Below, piece by piece: positions 54,866 through 63,879 of a stretch of 64,000 nucleotides of DNA; the stretch's first letter is position 1; each line of letters opens with the position of its first letter. Made by a program: the position numbers and the translations under genes. The DNA comes from Acidobacteriota bacterium (lineage in GTDB: Bacteria; Acidobacteriota; Terriglobia; Acidiferrales; UBA7541): positions 39,582 to 103,581 of the forward strand of contig JABCZG010000018.1 of the NCBI GenBank assembly GCA_013289835.1, written 5' to 3'. The notes beneath the pieces are model-generated. The model searched no databases, was not told the origin of the DNA, and was given only the letters and a program-made list of their open reading frames with translations.

Positions 54866-57800
54866 TCAGTCCGCCTCCGATGGGCTGGGCTGCGGAAGAG
54901 CGGGGATGGGAGCGCGCCCCTTGGCAGCGCCCGACCACTTCTCCACAAGATAGAAGAGTGCCGGAACGAGGAGGATGTCGACGCTACTTGCTGCCAGCAT
55001 GCCGCCGATTACGGCCGTGCCCATGATTTGGCGTGCAACTGAACCAGCGCCGGACGCCGTCCATAGCGGCAGGCAACCGAGAATGAACGCAAAGGAAGTC
55101 ATCAGAACGGGACGCAGGCGAAGCCTTGCCCCTTCGAGCACCGCATCCACCAGAGGCTTTCCCTTTTCGTACTGTTCCTTGGCAAATTCGACAATCAGAA
55201 TCGCGTTTTTGGCAGCCAGACCGATCAGCATCACCAAACCGATTTGCGAGTAGACATCATTTTCGATTTGCACCATGTAAGCCGGATAGAAGGCCTGGAG
55301 CACCACCCGGCGCAGCCACAACATTGCAAACGCCCCGCATACCGCCCCTGACGTGCCCAGGAGCACGCTGAACGGCAACGACCAGCTCTCGTAGAGCGCC
55401 GCCAGGACTAGAAACACGAACACCAGCGAGAAACCGAAGATAAACGAAGCAGGAAGCCCTTGCCGCGCCTTCTGCTCTTGATAGGACATGCCCATATAAT
55501 CAAAGCCCATTTCGCTGGGCATGGTCTGATGGAAGACCTCTTCCAGGGCCGCGGTGGCCTGATCGGAGCTATATCCGGGCGCGGCACTGCCGTTGATCTG
55601 CGCGGCGCGATACTCGTTGTAGCGCATGGTGAACTCGGGGCCGGAACGCGATTCGAATCTCGTCAGCGCGGACAGTGGAACCCTCTCACCCCCGCTGTTG
55701 CGGACATAGAACTGTCCGAGATTCTCCATATTCGAGCGGTAAGGCGCTTCGGCCTCCACGTACACCTGCCACGTTCGGCCGAAATCGTTGAAGTAGTTGA
55801 TAAACAGCCCGCCCATGAAAGCCTGAATCGTTCTGTAAACGTCGTTGAGCGCCACACCTTGCTTCAGCACTTTTTCCCGGTCGACCTGCAAGAATTCTTG
55901 CGGCACGCTCGGCAGGAAGGAGGTGGATATCGAGCCAATTTCGGGGCGCTTGCGAGCAGCCGCCAGGAACTTGTCCAAGTTGGCTGCCAGAAACGGGATG
56001 TCCCGACCGGCACGGTCTTCGAGCACGAACTGAAATCCGCCGGATGTGCCGACTCCAGGAATAGCCGGAGGCGAGAAGCTGAAAGCGGTTCCTTGCGGAA
56101 GCTTGCTAAGCTCCTTGTTCAAGCGCACCTTGATTTCCTGATACTGTTCCGCCCTGGTTTGACGATCACTCCAGGGCTTAAGCGTGACGAAAAAGAAGCC
56201 GTTGTAAGTAGTCCGCACAAAGCTGAGCAAGCTGAAGCCAACAACACTCGTGGTGTATTGGACGCCCGGCGTATTGGCGAGGATTTCCTCGACTTGTCTC
56301 GCTGCTGCGCTCGTGCGCTCCAGTGAAGCCGCGTTCGGAAGGTCCATGTTGATGTACACGTAGCCCTGGTCTTCATCAGGCAGGAAGCTCGATGGCAGAC
56401 GGCTGCTAAAGAAACCCGCGCCGATGCCGAACGCCGCAATCACCACCAAAGCCAGCACACCCTTGCGAAGAACTCCGCCGCAGAGCCGGACATAGATCTC
56501 GGTGCCGCGCCCGAACAAACGATTGAACCACGCAAAGAATCTTGCGAGCGGTCCGCGGCTTTCCTTCTTTGGCCGAAGCAGAAGCGCGGCAAGCGCCGGG
56601 CTGAGCGTGAGAGCATTAAAGGCGGAGAGGACCACCGAGATGGCGATGGTGACGGCAAATTGCTGGTAGAGCCTTCCGGTGATGCCGGGGATGAAGGCTG
56701 TCGGTACAAACACGGAGGAGAGAACCAGGGCAATAGCGACGACGGGACCGGAGAGTTCTTCCATCGCTTTCCGAGCAGCATCTTTCGGAGCAAGGCCCTC
56801 CTCGATATGTCGCTGTACGCCTTCGACGACGACGATGGCATCATCTACCACGAGGCCGATCGCCAGTACCAACCCGAACATCGAAAGCGTGTTGATAGAG
56901 AAGCCGAAGAGCGGGAAGAGAACAAACGTGCCTACCAGCGAAACGGGCACGGCTAGCATTGGAATCAGCGTAGCGCGCCAGTCCTGCAAGAAGAGGTAGA
57001 CCACCAAGATGACCAACACGATGGCGATCAAAAGGGTTTCAATGATTTCCTTCATGCCTTCCGTAACTGCGCTCGTCTGGTCAAGCGATATGACGTAATC
57101 CATGTCCTGCGGGAAGCGCTGTTTCATTTCGGCCATCAGTTTTCGGACACCTGCAGCCGTTTGGACCGCATTGGAACCGGGCAATTGGTAGACGGGTATG
57201 ACGATGGCGGGCTTGCCATTCAAGCGGCTGACAATGCTGTAGTCTTGTGCGCCCAGCTCGACGCGAGCGACGTCTTTCACGCGGACAATCCCGCCATCTG
57301 GTGCCTCGCGCACGATCACGTCTTCGAACTGTTCCGGGGAGGTTAGGCGGCCCTGTGCAAGCACAGAATAAGTGAATTGCTGGTTGGCGAGAGCCGGTTC
57401 ACCGCCCACCTGACCCGCAGGATTAACCGTGTTCTGCGCCTGCACTGCATTGACGATGTCCGTGACCGTGATGCCCAGCTTCGCCAGTTTGTCAGGCTGT
57501 ACCCACAGCCTCATCGCATACTGCCCTGCGCCGAAAACTTGCGTCTGGCCCACACCGTACAAGCGGGCGATGGGGTCGTTCAGGTTGATATACGCGTAGT
57601 TGCCAAGGAACTTGGTATCGTAAGTGCCATTCGGTGAAAATAGGCCGACCAGCATGAGTGGAGCGGTCACGGACTTTCGAATAGTCACCCCGTAGGTGTT
57701 AACGTCCGGCGGAAGCTGACCGGCCGCCAGTTGTTCGCGCGACTGCGTTAGGATCAGATCGGTGTTCGGGTCCGTCTTCAGGTCGAAGTCCACGACCATG

Positions 57801-58069
57801 GTGGTTTGCGAGTTGCCTGTGGCGTTCAGGGAGTACATATAGTTCACGTTGTCCACGCCGTTGATTTGCTGTTCGATCGGCGTGGCAACGGATTGCTCCA
57901 AGGTCTGGGCGTCCGCGCCGACATAACTAGCCTGCAGTTGAATCTCCGGTGGAACGATGTTGGGGAACTGCGCTACGGGCAGGCTTGTGATGGTGACCGC
58001 GCCCACGATCACCATAAGGATGGCGATCACCATCGCCACGATCGGACGGTTGATGAAGAACTTTGACAT
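54866..58069 (-). CDS. RND efflux pump inner-membrane transporter (HAE1 family)
   Basis: A 1067-residue proton-driven multidrug transporter of the AcrB/MexB type. [20 protein letters not shown] starts helix 1; the proton-relay aspartates are in [20 protein letters not shown] (helix 4); the second half has [21 protein letters not shown] and [20 protein letters not shown]. Two large periplasmic domains follow helices 1 and 7. Length is normal. It is preceded by the adaptor gene (3-base gap) and followed by the OM channel gene. Confidence 0.96.
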   Translation of the reverse strand: MSKFFINRPIVAMVIAILMVIVGAVTITSLPVAQFPNIVPPEIQLQASYVGADAQTLEQSVATPIEQQINGVDNVNYMYSLNATGNSQTTMVVDFDLKTDPNTDLILTQSREQLAAGQLPPDVNTYGVTIRKSVTAPLMLVGLFSPNGTYDTKFLGNYAYINLNDPIARLYGVGQTQVFGAGQYAMRLWVQPDKLAKLGITVTDIVNAVQAQNTVNPAGQVGGEPALANQQFTYSVLAQGRLTSPEQFEDVIVREAPDGGIVRVKDVARVELGAQDYSIVSRLNGKPAIVIPVYQLPGSNAVQTAAGVRKLMAEMKQRFPQDMDYVISLDQTSAVTEGMKEIIETLLIAIVLVILVVYLFLQDWRATLIPMLAVPVSLVGTFVLFPLFGFSINTLSMFGLVLAIGLVVDDAIVVVEGVQRHIEEGLAPKDAARKAMEELSGPVVAIALVLSSVFVPTAFIPGITGRLYQQFAVTIAISVVLSAFNALTLSPALAALLLRPKKESRGPLARFFAWFNRLFGRGTEIYVRLCGGVLRKGVLALVVIAAFGIGAGFFSSRLPSSFLPDEDQGYVYINMDLPNAASLERTSAAARQVEEILANTPGVQYTTSVVGFSLLSFVRTTYNGFFFVTLKPWSDRQTRAEQYQEIKVRLNKELSKLPQGTAFSFSPPAIPGVGTSGGFQFVLEDRAGRDIPFLAANLDKFLAAARKRPEIGSISTSFLPSVPQEFLQVDREKVLKQGVALNDVYRTIQAFMGGLFINYFNDFGRTWQVYVEAEAPYRSNMENLGQFYVRNSGGERVPLSALTRFESRSGPEFTMRYNEYRAAQINGSAAPGYSSDQATAALEEVFHQTMPSEMGFDYMGMSYQEQKARQGLPASFIFGFSLVFVFLVLAALYESWSLPFSVLLGTSGAVCGAFAMLWLRRVVLQAFYPAYMVQIENDVYSQIGLVMLIGLAAKNAILIVEFAKEQYEKGKPLVDAVLEGARLRLRPVLMTSFAFILGCLPLWTASGAGSVARQIMGTAVIGGMLAASSVDILLVPALFYLVEKWSGAAKGRAPIPALPQPSPSEAD

Positions 58070-58072
58070 GAC

Positions 58073-59251
58073 TTAGTTTCCTTCCCCGGAATGACGTACG
58101 GGCTTGGGTGTAACGAGAGTTCCTTCCTTAAGCTTTTGCGGCCCTTCGGCTGCGACTTGCTCACCCGCTTTGAGGCCCTCGTCGATTACCCACATCGTCC
58201 CGACCGTCGCGCCGGGCTTCACGGTGCGCATACTCACTTTGTGGTCGCTGCCGACAATCGCCACCTGGTAGCTTCCCTGCGACTGCGCAACGGCGGTCTG
58301 CGGCAGTAGCAGAGCCCCTTTTTTCAAGTTGGTTTCGACACGCACACGTCCATACTGGCCGGGACGAAGAATATTGCCGGGATTGGGAAAGGCAGCAATA
58401 ATGCGAATCGTGCCCGTGTTTGCGTCCACTTGCCGGTCCGCCAGCAAGACCTTGCCTTTTTGAGGGTAGACACTGCCGTCGGCAAGGATCAGTTCGACCG
58501 TGGTTCCGAAAAAACGGATAGTGTGCTGGCTGGAAATGGAATTGCCCTGGCTTTGTGCGATGAGATACTCATGTTCGCTAATCGGAAAAAAGGCCTTGAT
58601 GGGCTCCACCTGCGAAACGGAAGTCAAGATAGAGTTGGCTCCGACCAGGTTGCCGATCTGTACCTGTGCTATCCCCGCGATTCCATCCACCAGCGAGGTG
58701 ACTTTGGTCCACTCCAGGTTGAGCGCCGCTTGCTCCACGGCTGCCCTGCCCGATTCGACGGCGGCCTGGGCCCCAAGCTTGGCCTGAACCTCGTTATCGA
58801 GTTGGCTCTTAGCGATGGCCTTGGCATCTGCAAGAGGCGTGTCGCGCTCCACATCAAGGGTGCTTTTGCCAAGTTGTGCCTGCGCCTGCGCAAGGTCGCC
58901 CTTTGCGCGGTCGAGGGCTGCCGTGAAGGGCCTCGGATCTATTTCGAACAGAACCTGGCCTTTGCGGACGAGCGAACCTTCTGTGTAGTCTTGCTTGATT
59001 ATGTAGCCTGAGACTTGGGGCCGGATCTCCGCGTTGACGTAGCCGTCCAGCGTCGCTACCCATTCGCCGTACAGGGGGACATCGCGTTGTTCTACCGTGG
59101 TAACCCCGACTTCCGGTACTGGCGTCGTTGTTGTTGCCTGACTTTTGTTGCACCCTGAAACGAAAATGCCGAGGGCGGCGACCGCTAAGAAGACGGCGCC
59201 AAAGTGCAGTCGCGGTACTCTGCCAAACAGAATGCGGACGGCGTGATTCAC
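58073..59251 (-). CDS. RND efflux periplasmic adaptor lipoprotein
   Basis: A 392-residue membrane-fusion protein. The signal peptide ends in a lipobox (LGIFVSGC). The biotinyl-lipoyl halves are at TLDGYVNAEIRPQVSGYIIK and SLVDGIAGIAQVQIGNLV, with a coiled-coil hairpin of about 70 residues between them. C-terminal beta-barrel domains follow (FFPISEHEYLIAQ, RIIAAFPNPGNILRPGQYGR). It links the inner-membrane pump to the OM channel. It is the first gene of the efflux operon. Confidence 0.95.
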   Translation of the reverse strand: MNHAVRILFGRVPRLHFGAVFLAVAALGIFVSGCNKSQATTTTPVPEVGVTTVEQRDVPLYGEWVATLDGYVNAEIRPQVSGYIIKQDYTEGSLVRKGQVLFEIDPRPFTAALDRAKGDLAQAQAQLGKSTLDVERDTPLADAKAIAKSQLDNEVQAKLGAQAAVESGRAAVEQAALNLEWTKVTSLVDGIAGIAQVQIGNLVGANSILTSVSQVEPIKAFFPISEHEYLIAQSQGNSISSQHTIRFFGTTVELILADGSVYPQKGKVLLADRQVDANTGTIRIIAAFPNPGNILRPGQYGRVRVETNLKKGALLLPQTAVAQSQGSYQVAIVGSDHKVSMRTVKPGATVGTMWVIDEGLKAGEQVAAEGPQKLKEGTLVTPKPVRHSGEGN

Positions 59252-59297
59252 GATCTTCTCCTTTTGACCCTGAACTCCTCTGGACGGAGTTTCCTTC

Positions 59298-59405
59298 CTA
59301 CTCCAAGTTGGATCGCCGATTTTTTTCGCGCGATCGGTGTGTATGCGCGACCGCGGCCAGTACCACGAGCGCTGCGCCTACCATGACTGCCAAAATCCCT
59401 AGCAT
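59298..59405 (-). CDS. Candidate 35-residue single-span membrane peptide
   Basis: A short gene starting ATG at 59405 that encodes MLGILAVMVGAALVVLAAVA followed by a basic, glutamate-containing tail (HTHRSREKNRRSNLE). One transmembrane helix is obvious. The ribosome site is weak (AAAGACG). It lies between the DUF2934 gene and the efflux adaptor on the same strand. Too short to judge by codon use; the hydrophobic helix plus charged tail is the reason for listing it. Confidence 0.4.
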   Translation of the reverse strand: MLGILAVMVGAALVVLAAVAHTHRSREKNRRSNLE

Positions 59406-59447
59406 CGTCTTTGATATCTTCTTTCCAATGTTTCTCTGGGCTGAATG

Positions 59448-59720
59448 TCAGTTTCCATTTTCGGGGCCGGGGTGACGCCGCTGCTGAAGACGATTCCAGT
59501 TTTGTTTGAAAAGAGCGACCTTTTGGAGTTCGCGTTCGGCGCGGAGCCAATCATCAAGCTCATCGCCTGGGAGGCCCACACGCTCGAGATAGATTTCGTA
59601 GGCGCGGCGACTGACTTCTTCGTGACTCGGCGCGTGATTTGCTGAAGTATCCTCTGCGTCAGGTTGAATGAGACTTGCGTTACGCTCCAAAGTCACATTT
59701 CTTTTGCCTTTCAATGTCAT
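59448..59720 (-). CDS. DUF2934 family protein
   Basis: A 90-residue soluble protein. The DUF2934 signature is seen at about 32-68: SHEEVSRRAYEIYLERVGLP, ELDDWLRAERELQK. Such proteins are common in Acidobacteria and Proteobacteria but have no established function; members often sit near stress genes. ATG at 59720 has GGAGGGA about 8 bases upstream and is preferred over an earlier in-frame alternative at 59807 that would overlap the small gene upstream. Confidence 0.8.
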   Translation of the reverse strand: MTLKGKRNVTLERNASLIQPDAEDTSANHAPSHEEVSRRAYEIYLERVGLPGDELDDWLRAERELQKVALFKQNWNRLQQRRHPGPENGN

Positions 59721-59775
59721 ACCCGAGTCCCTCCCTTCCGCTCTCCCAACGAAATCGTGTCCTCGCGAACTCGAC

Positions 59776-59871
59776 TCAGTGACGATCTCTCGGGTCGAAA
59801 AAGCCATCCGGGCCGGTGAAACATAGAAATCCCAAGAGCGCCACTGCCGCGAGAAACAGAAACGTCATCAT
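59776..59871 (-). CDS. 31-residue hydrophobic peptide with strong ribosome site
   Basis: GGAGG stands 5 bases before ATG-ATG at 59871. The product MMTFLFLAAVALLGFLCF then TGPDGFFDPRDRH has one transmembrane helix and a polar acidic/basic tail. It lies between the ECF sigma gene and the DUF2934 gene, same strand, with short gaps (23 and 55 bases). The size recalls KdpF-like or stress membrane peptides, but no KdpABC genes are near. The ribosome site makes it a more credible gene than its length alone would suggest. Confidence 0.6.
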   Translation of the reverse strand: MMTFLFLAAVALLGFLCFTGPDGFFDPRDRH

Positions 59872-59894
59872 AAGGACCTCCCTTCGTCCCCGCT

Positions 59895-60620
59895 TTAACC
59901 ACACGCATTGCAGCCGACCTGCTCTCGGGAGAAGGGTGTGGTGTTACCGATCGTTCGTGAAGCCTCCCTTCCGGATACCCAAGCTGATCCGACATAGCGC
60001 TTCAATCTCTCGCGCAATTTCCTTCGGCCATGAAACACTCGAGCCTTTACCGCGCCAACGGAAATTCCCATGATTCGAGCGGTCTCTTCGGTCGATCGCT
60101 CGTCAAGCTCGCGCAGTTCGATTGCTTTTCGCATTCCCGGCGCTAAATCCTTCATGGCCTCGGAGAGAATCCGCTGGTGTTCCTTTTGTGCGCAGAGCTG
60201 TTCGGGATTCAGGCTTTGGTCTTCGACATCAATCGGGGAAGACCGCTGTTCACTTTCGGCCGATTCATCCAGCGACACATCCCGCGGGTGTTTCTTGCGC
60301 AGGTTCATCAGGGCGGCATTGATGGCAATGCGGGACAGCCACGTCGAGAACCGGGAATCGCCGTTGAAGCTCTTGAGATGAATAAAGGCCTGTTGATACG
60401 ACTCCTGCACGACATCTTCTGCATCCTCGTCACTCCGCATTATTCGCCGCGCTACGTGATAGACCTTGGTTGCGGAGTGTTTGCAAAGGACCTCGAAGGC
60501 AGCCGAATCGCCGCGTTTCGCGGCGACAAGAAACGCGTATTCCTCCCTCGCAAACGTGCGCTGCGTAGCCGGCTCACCCGTTCCTTTCCTGTTGTAATTC
60601 TGTAAAGATTGTGCGGACAT
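59895..60620 (-). CDS. ECF RNA polymerase sigma factor
   Basis: A 241-residue ECF sigma factor. Region 2 is at about 30-100 (AAFEVLCKHSATKVYHVARR, DEDAEDVVQESYQQAFIHLK, FSTWLSRIAINAALMNLRKK) and region 4 at about 150-205 (LAPGMRKAIELRELDERSTE, ETARIMGISVGAVKARVFHG). A tail of about 35 residues after region 4 ends in VGCNACG. No anti-sigma gene is adjacent, unlike the other two sigma genes in this window. ATG at 60620 has GAGGAG 7 bases upstream. It follows the STAS gene by 44 bases. Confidence 0.92.
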   Translation of the reverse strand: MSAQSLQNYNRKGTGEPATQRTFAREEYAFLVAAKRGDSAAFEVLCKHSATKVYHVARRIMRSDEDAEDVVQESYQQAFIHLKSFNGDSRFSTWLSRIAINAALMNLRKKHPRDVSLDESAESEQRSSPIDVEDQSLNPEQLCAQKEHQRILSEAMKDLAPGMRKAIELRELDERSTEETARIMGISVGAVKARVFHGRRKLRERLKRYVGSAWVSGREASRTIGNTTPFSREQVGCNACG

Positions 60621-60664
60621 GTGGCTGCTCCTCTCAGGCAATGGCAAGTAGAACTTGCTCATAG

Positions 60665-60955
60665 TTAACGATTCGACTTTTTCCTCTCGATGTTGTGCAC
60701 GACATGCCGGGTGTAACAACCAGTCGCGATGAGTTGCGCGCCTCCTCTAGACAACTCGGCGAGCACCTTCTCTCCGTTCTTGTCGATGAAGGTCACGGCC
60801 GTGAGATCCACAACGCACTTCCGTTCCCTGCGAGCGTTTTCTGTTTTCGTCCAGGTGGACTTCAATTCTGAAATCCACGGCTGAACGAGTCGGCCTTCAA
60901 GCGTCCACTTTTGTTCAGTCAGCGTCTCCGCGATCGTGATTCGTAGCATTCCCAT
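60665..60955 (-). CDS. STAS-like domain protein
   Basis: A 96-residue protein resembling anti-sigma-factor antagonists: LRITIAETLTEQKWTLEGRL, VVDLTAVTFIDKNGEKVLAE, GAQLIATGCYTRHVV. The position of the phosphorylatable serine (normally in DSSG) carries KNG (FIDKNGE), so classical SpoIIAA-type switching by phosphorylation is unlikely. ATG at 60955 is preferred; ATG 60949 is the alternative. A -24/-12 promoter candidate lies about 200 bases upstream. It is the first gene of the run leading to the ECF sigma gene. Confidence 0.8.
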   Translation of the reverse strand: MGMLRITIAETLTEQKWTLEGRLVQPWISELKSTWTKTENARRERKCVVDLTAVTFIDKNGEKVLAELSRGGAQLIATGCYTRHVVHNIERKKSNR

Positions 60956-61158
60956 GACTCGTTCTTCGTCCACTGGAGGTGTCCCTCGCCACCGGCCGAG
61001 TTGCCACCTTAACTTCACTTGTCAAACGCTCACGCCCAGGAGAAAGGCATCCCGGGTGCCAAAGGTCTGCGGCCGTCGGAAAACAGGCAAACTTATTGAT
61101 TTGTTGTGGGATAGCGAGCGAGGAGAATCTTTGTCAGATCATGGTGGCAGCGTGCCAG

Positions 61159-61175
61159 TGGCAGGTACATGGCCA
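61159..61175 (-). promoter_or_regulatory. Candidate sigma-54 promoter upstream of the STAS gene
   Basis: On the minus strand TGGCCATGTACCTGCCA has TGGC at -24 and TGC at -12 with the required spacing (10 bases between the GG and GC doublets). It lies between the sigma-54 activator gene and the STAS gene. GTGGCAG (61144-61150) and CTGCCAC (61189-61195) flank it as an inverted repeat. Confidence 0.5.
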
Positions 61176-61225
61176 GATGTCAGTTTTCTGCCACATGAGA
61201 TCTGAACTAGGAGGGTTTAGTGCGA

Positions 61226-63337
61226 CTATGCAGTAGGGCGCGAGATTCCGAGCTTATGCATTCTCAACCGCAGGGTGGATCGCTTCATCCCAAGCCGATC
61301 TGCCGCGCCATTGGGACCGGCCACAATCCAATTGGATTGTTTAAGCGCCTTAAGAATCTGCTGGCGTTCCGTCTCCTTCAAGACGTCGCGAAGTGCGCCA
61401 TTGGTCTTGGAATTCAGAGTAGCGGCTTTTTCTTCCGGAAGGCCGGCTTTGGAAAACTTAAGATCAGCCACGTCGACACTCAGGGCAGGACCCGTCGAGA
61501 TAATTACCGCGCGCTCGATCACATTCTGAAGTTCCCGTATGTTTCCCGGCCAATGATAGCGGCTGAGGGCATCCATTGCCGCAGATGGAATCGTTTCCAT
61601 GACCTTTTTCATACGCCGGGAAAACTGCTCCGTGAAGTGCCGCACCAGAATCGGAATATCCCCCTGACGTTCCCGCAAGGGTGGAACATGGATGGGAAAA
61701 ACATTCAAGCGAAAGAAGAGATCGGATCGGAACTTCTGCTCGCTCACCATCGCTTCCAAATCGCGGTTCGTCGCGGCAATCAAACGTGCATCGGTTCGAA
61801 GCGTGCGGGAGCTTCCTAGCCGCTCGAACTCTCTTTCTTGCAGGACGCGAAGCAGTTTCGTCTGCAATTCGAGCGGAACCTCTCCTATTTCGTCCAAAAA
61901 AATACTGCCGCCGTTGGCCACCTCGAAGCGGCCAATGCGCTGCGCGATCGCTCCAGTGAATGCGCCTTTTTCATGTCCAAACAGCTCGCTTTCCAGCAAA
62001 CCTGTGGGAATGGCTGCGCAGTTGAGCTTGACGAAGGGCTTCGCCCGCCGTGGGCTCAAATCATGAATGGCGCGCGCGATCAGTTCCTTTCCCGTGCCGG
62101 TCTCGCCATAAATCAGGACCGTCGAGTCGGTCGGCGCCACAGTTTCCACATGTTTTAGGACTTTACGCAGAGAAGTGCTATTCCCGATAATCTGGGCAAA
62201 ATTCATTTCCGTGCGGATTTCATCTTCCAAGTACAGCTTCTCTTTGGAGAGTTGGTCTTTTAACTCACGAATCTCACCAAACGCACATGCATTCTCGACG
62301 GCAATGGCAACCTGATTTCCGATTTGGGTCAGAAACTCGATATCGTCGCCGCTGAACGCATTGTCCTGATATTTGAGCACACCGAATGTACCCAGCACGC
62401 GACCTCGGCTAACAAGAGGGAGGACGCAGGCCGTTCCAACTTCAATTTGCGCGGAGCCCTTCATTCCGAGTCGCCTCGCCTCTACGAGGCTGCCGCACCA
62501 GAGTTTGCCGGTGCGAAAGACCGCTCCCGAAACATCTTGGTCCATGGAGACAAGGCTCTCCTCCTGGATGGATTCGTCCTTGAGGGGGAAATCCAGAGCA
62601 TAGATCCGCAAGTGAGAGTTGTCGCTATCAGCGAGAGTAATGCCGGCGCCATCGCAGCCCATAACCCGGCGCGTGCTCGCCACTACGGCCCGGAGAAGGT
62701 CCCGGAACTCGAGATTGGAAACCAGGTGATTGGTCAATTCAAGAAGAAGTCCAACTCGCTCGCTCTTCTTCAGCAACTGCCGCTGTGAGGCCTGCGCTGC
62801 CTCAAAGTGCAGTGCATTGTCGAATGCGAGAGCGATTTGCTCAGCCACCACCGAAAGAAAGTGAACTTCGTCAGCAGGATAGACATCCGGAGCCTTGCTG
62901 CCAAAAGTGAGCGTTCCGACCTTGCTGTGGGCCGTCGTTAGAGGGAGAGTGCACAAGCAGTGCACTCCGAACTTCTTCAAAACCTCCAGGAGTCTGGAAA
63001 ACCGGGCGTCGCAGGTCTCGAGCGAAGTGACAAGAGGCTCCTGATTCTGGTAGACCCACCAGGCATCGGATTCCTCCATGCCCAATTCGGGGTCTGGTGG
63101 GATAGCTGCTTCTGTTTGCGCGTCGACGCAATGCCGATGAAAGGTATTCGATTTCTCGTCACGAATGGCCACGCCGATATAATCAAACCGGACGACCCGG
63201 TGCAACTCCCTCACCAGCGCGCCAAACAGCTCCTTTGGGTCTCGATACGTTCCGATAGCATTCGACACGCCGACGAGCGATTCGTATCGTGTGGCCGCTG
63301 AAAGCCGAGACCCGTCTTCAAGTTCTTCCGTTCGCAT
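61226..63337 (-). CDS. Sigma-54-dependent transcriptional activator with two GAF domains
   Basis: A 703-residue FhlA/NifA-like regulator. GAF domain 1 is at about 35-172, GAF domain 2 at about 210-352, a coiled linker at 352-378, and the AAA+ domain at about 385-625. Walker A is GETGTGKE (411-418), the sigma-54 contact loop GAFTGA is at 458-463 and Walker B is in GGSIFLDEIGE (476-485). A Fis-type HTH ends the protein (DRLGMKRSTLRLRMHKLGIS). GAF domains usually bind small ligands. ATG at 63337 has AGAGG upstream. The nearest target is the adjacent -24/-12 promoter. Confidence 0.95.
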   Translation of the reverse strand: MRTEELEDGSRLSAATRYESLVGVSNAIGTYRDPKELFGALVRELHRVVRFDYIGVAIRDEKSNTFHRHCVDAQTEAAIPPDPELGMEESDAWWVYQNQEPLVTSLETCDARFSRLLEVLKKFGVHCLCTLPLTTAHSKVGTLTFGSKAPDVYPADEVHFLSVVAEQIALAFDNALHFEAAQASQRQLLKKSERVGLLLELTNHLVSNLEFRDLLRAVVASTRRVMGCDGAGITLADSDNSHLRIYALDFPLKDESIQEESLVSMDQDVSGAVFRTGKLWCGSLVEARRLGMKGSAQIEVGTACVLPLVSRGRVLGTFGVLKYQDNAFSGDDIEFLTQIGNQVAIAVENACAFGEIRELKDQLSKEKLYLEDEIRTEMNFAQIIGNSTSLRKVLKHVETVAPTDSTVLIYGETGTGKELIARAIHDLSPRRAKPFVKLNCAAIPTGLLESELFGHEKGAFTGAIAQRIGRFEVANGGSIFLDEIGEVPLELQTKLLRVLQEREFERLGSSRTLRTDARLIAATNRDLEAMVSEQKFRSDLFFRLNVFPIHVPPLRERQGDIPILVRHFTEQFSRRMKKVMETIPSAAMDALSRYHWPGNIRELQNVIERAVIISTGPALSVDVADLKFSKAGLPEEKAATLNSKTNGALRDVLKETERQQILKALKQSNWIVAGPNGAADRLGMKRSTLRLRMHKLGISRPTA

Positions 63338-63398
63338 CGGGCAAACCTCTCAGAGACTTCCCCTTGAAGCTTGGATGCGCAACTCCAGCGTAGGTTAG

Positions 63399-63866
63399 AA
63401 ACTGCCTAGAGACGATCTGCCCCCACAGACCCCGATACTGTCGATTTCGATCTGCATCCAGGTGTTCGGCAAACAGAAGTATCGCGCTCTTGCGTCCAAC
63501 TCTTTCTACGTTGCGTTTTCTCGCGGCCTCACGTTTTCTTGGTTCGTTTTCAGCTTGATCTGGTTCTGGTCCGATTGGCCCCAAGTGAAAACAATTTTCT
63601 CGGCGATTGGCCCGCGGGAGGCCATCGCCGTATGGCTCATCATTTGGGTCAGTGCAGCAGTTGTGCTTGCCCGTTGGGAGGCTTTGCGGAGCGCTGCTCT
63701 TTCCATTCAAATTGGTGGCGTCTCCCTTCTCTACTCGCGCTATTGGCGCACTGCTTGGGCCACAGGTCTTTTGGTGATTACGCTTGGCGTCGCATGCTCT
63801 CAAATCGGCCGGCGCCAGAAATGGTCTACAAGACATTCTAGGAAGGCATGTCGAACGGAATTGTAA
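63399..63866 (+). pseudogene. C-terminal fragment of a polytopic membrane protein, possibly MBOAT
   Basis: The plus-strand frame opens after a TAG at 63396 and ends at 63866. It encodes four hydrophobic segments with FSRGLTFSWFVFSLIWFWSD and WLIIWVSAAVVLARWEALRS, which resemble the C-terminal helices of MBOAT acyltransferases. No start codon with a ribosome site and no N-terminal domain are present (GTG 63462 is the first possible start). The fragment ends just before IS481-like sequence, so it may be a gene broken by the element. The family assignment is tentative. Confidence 0.4.
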
Positions 63867-63879
63867 TAAGGGGTGAGCG

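Noticed and set aside
61144..61166. A plus-strand sigma-54 promoter near TGGCAGCGTGCCAG
   Set aside because: No TGC element lies at the required distance on the plus strand, and no plus-strand gene follows.
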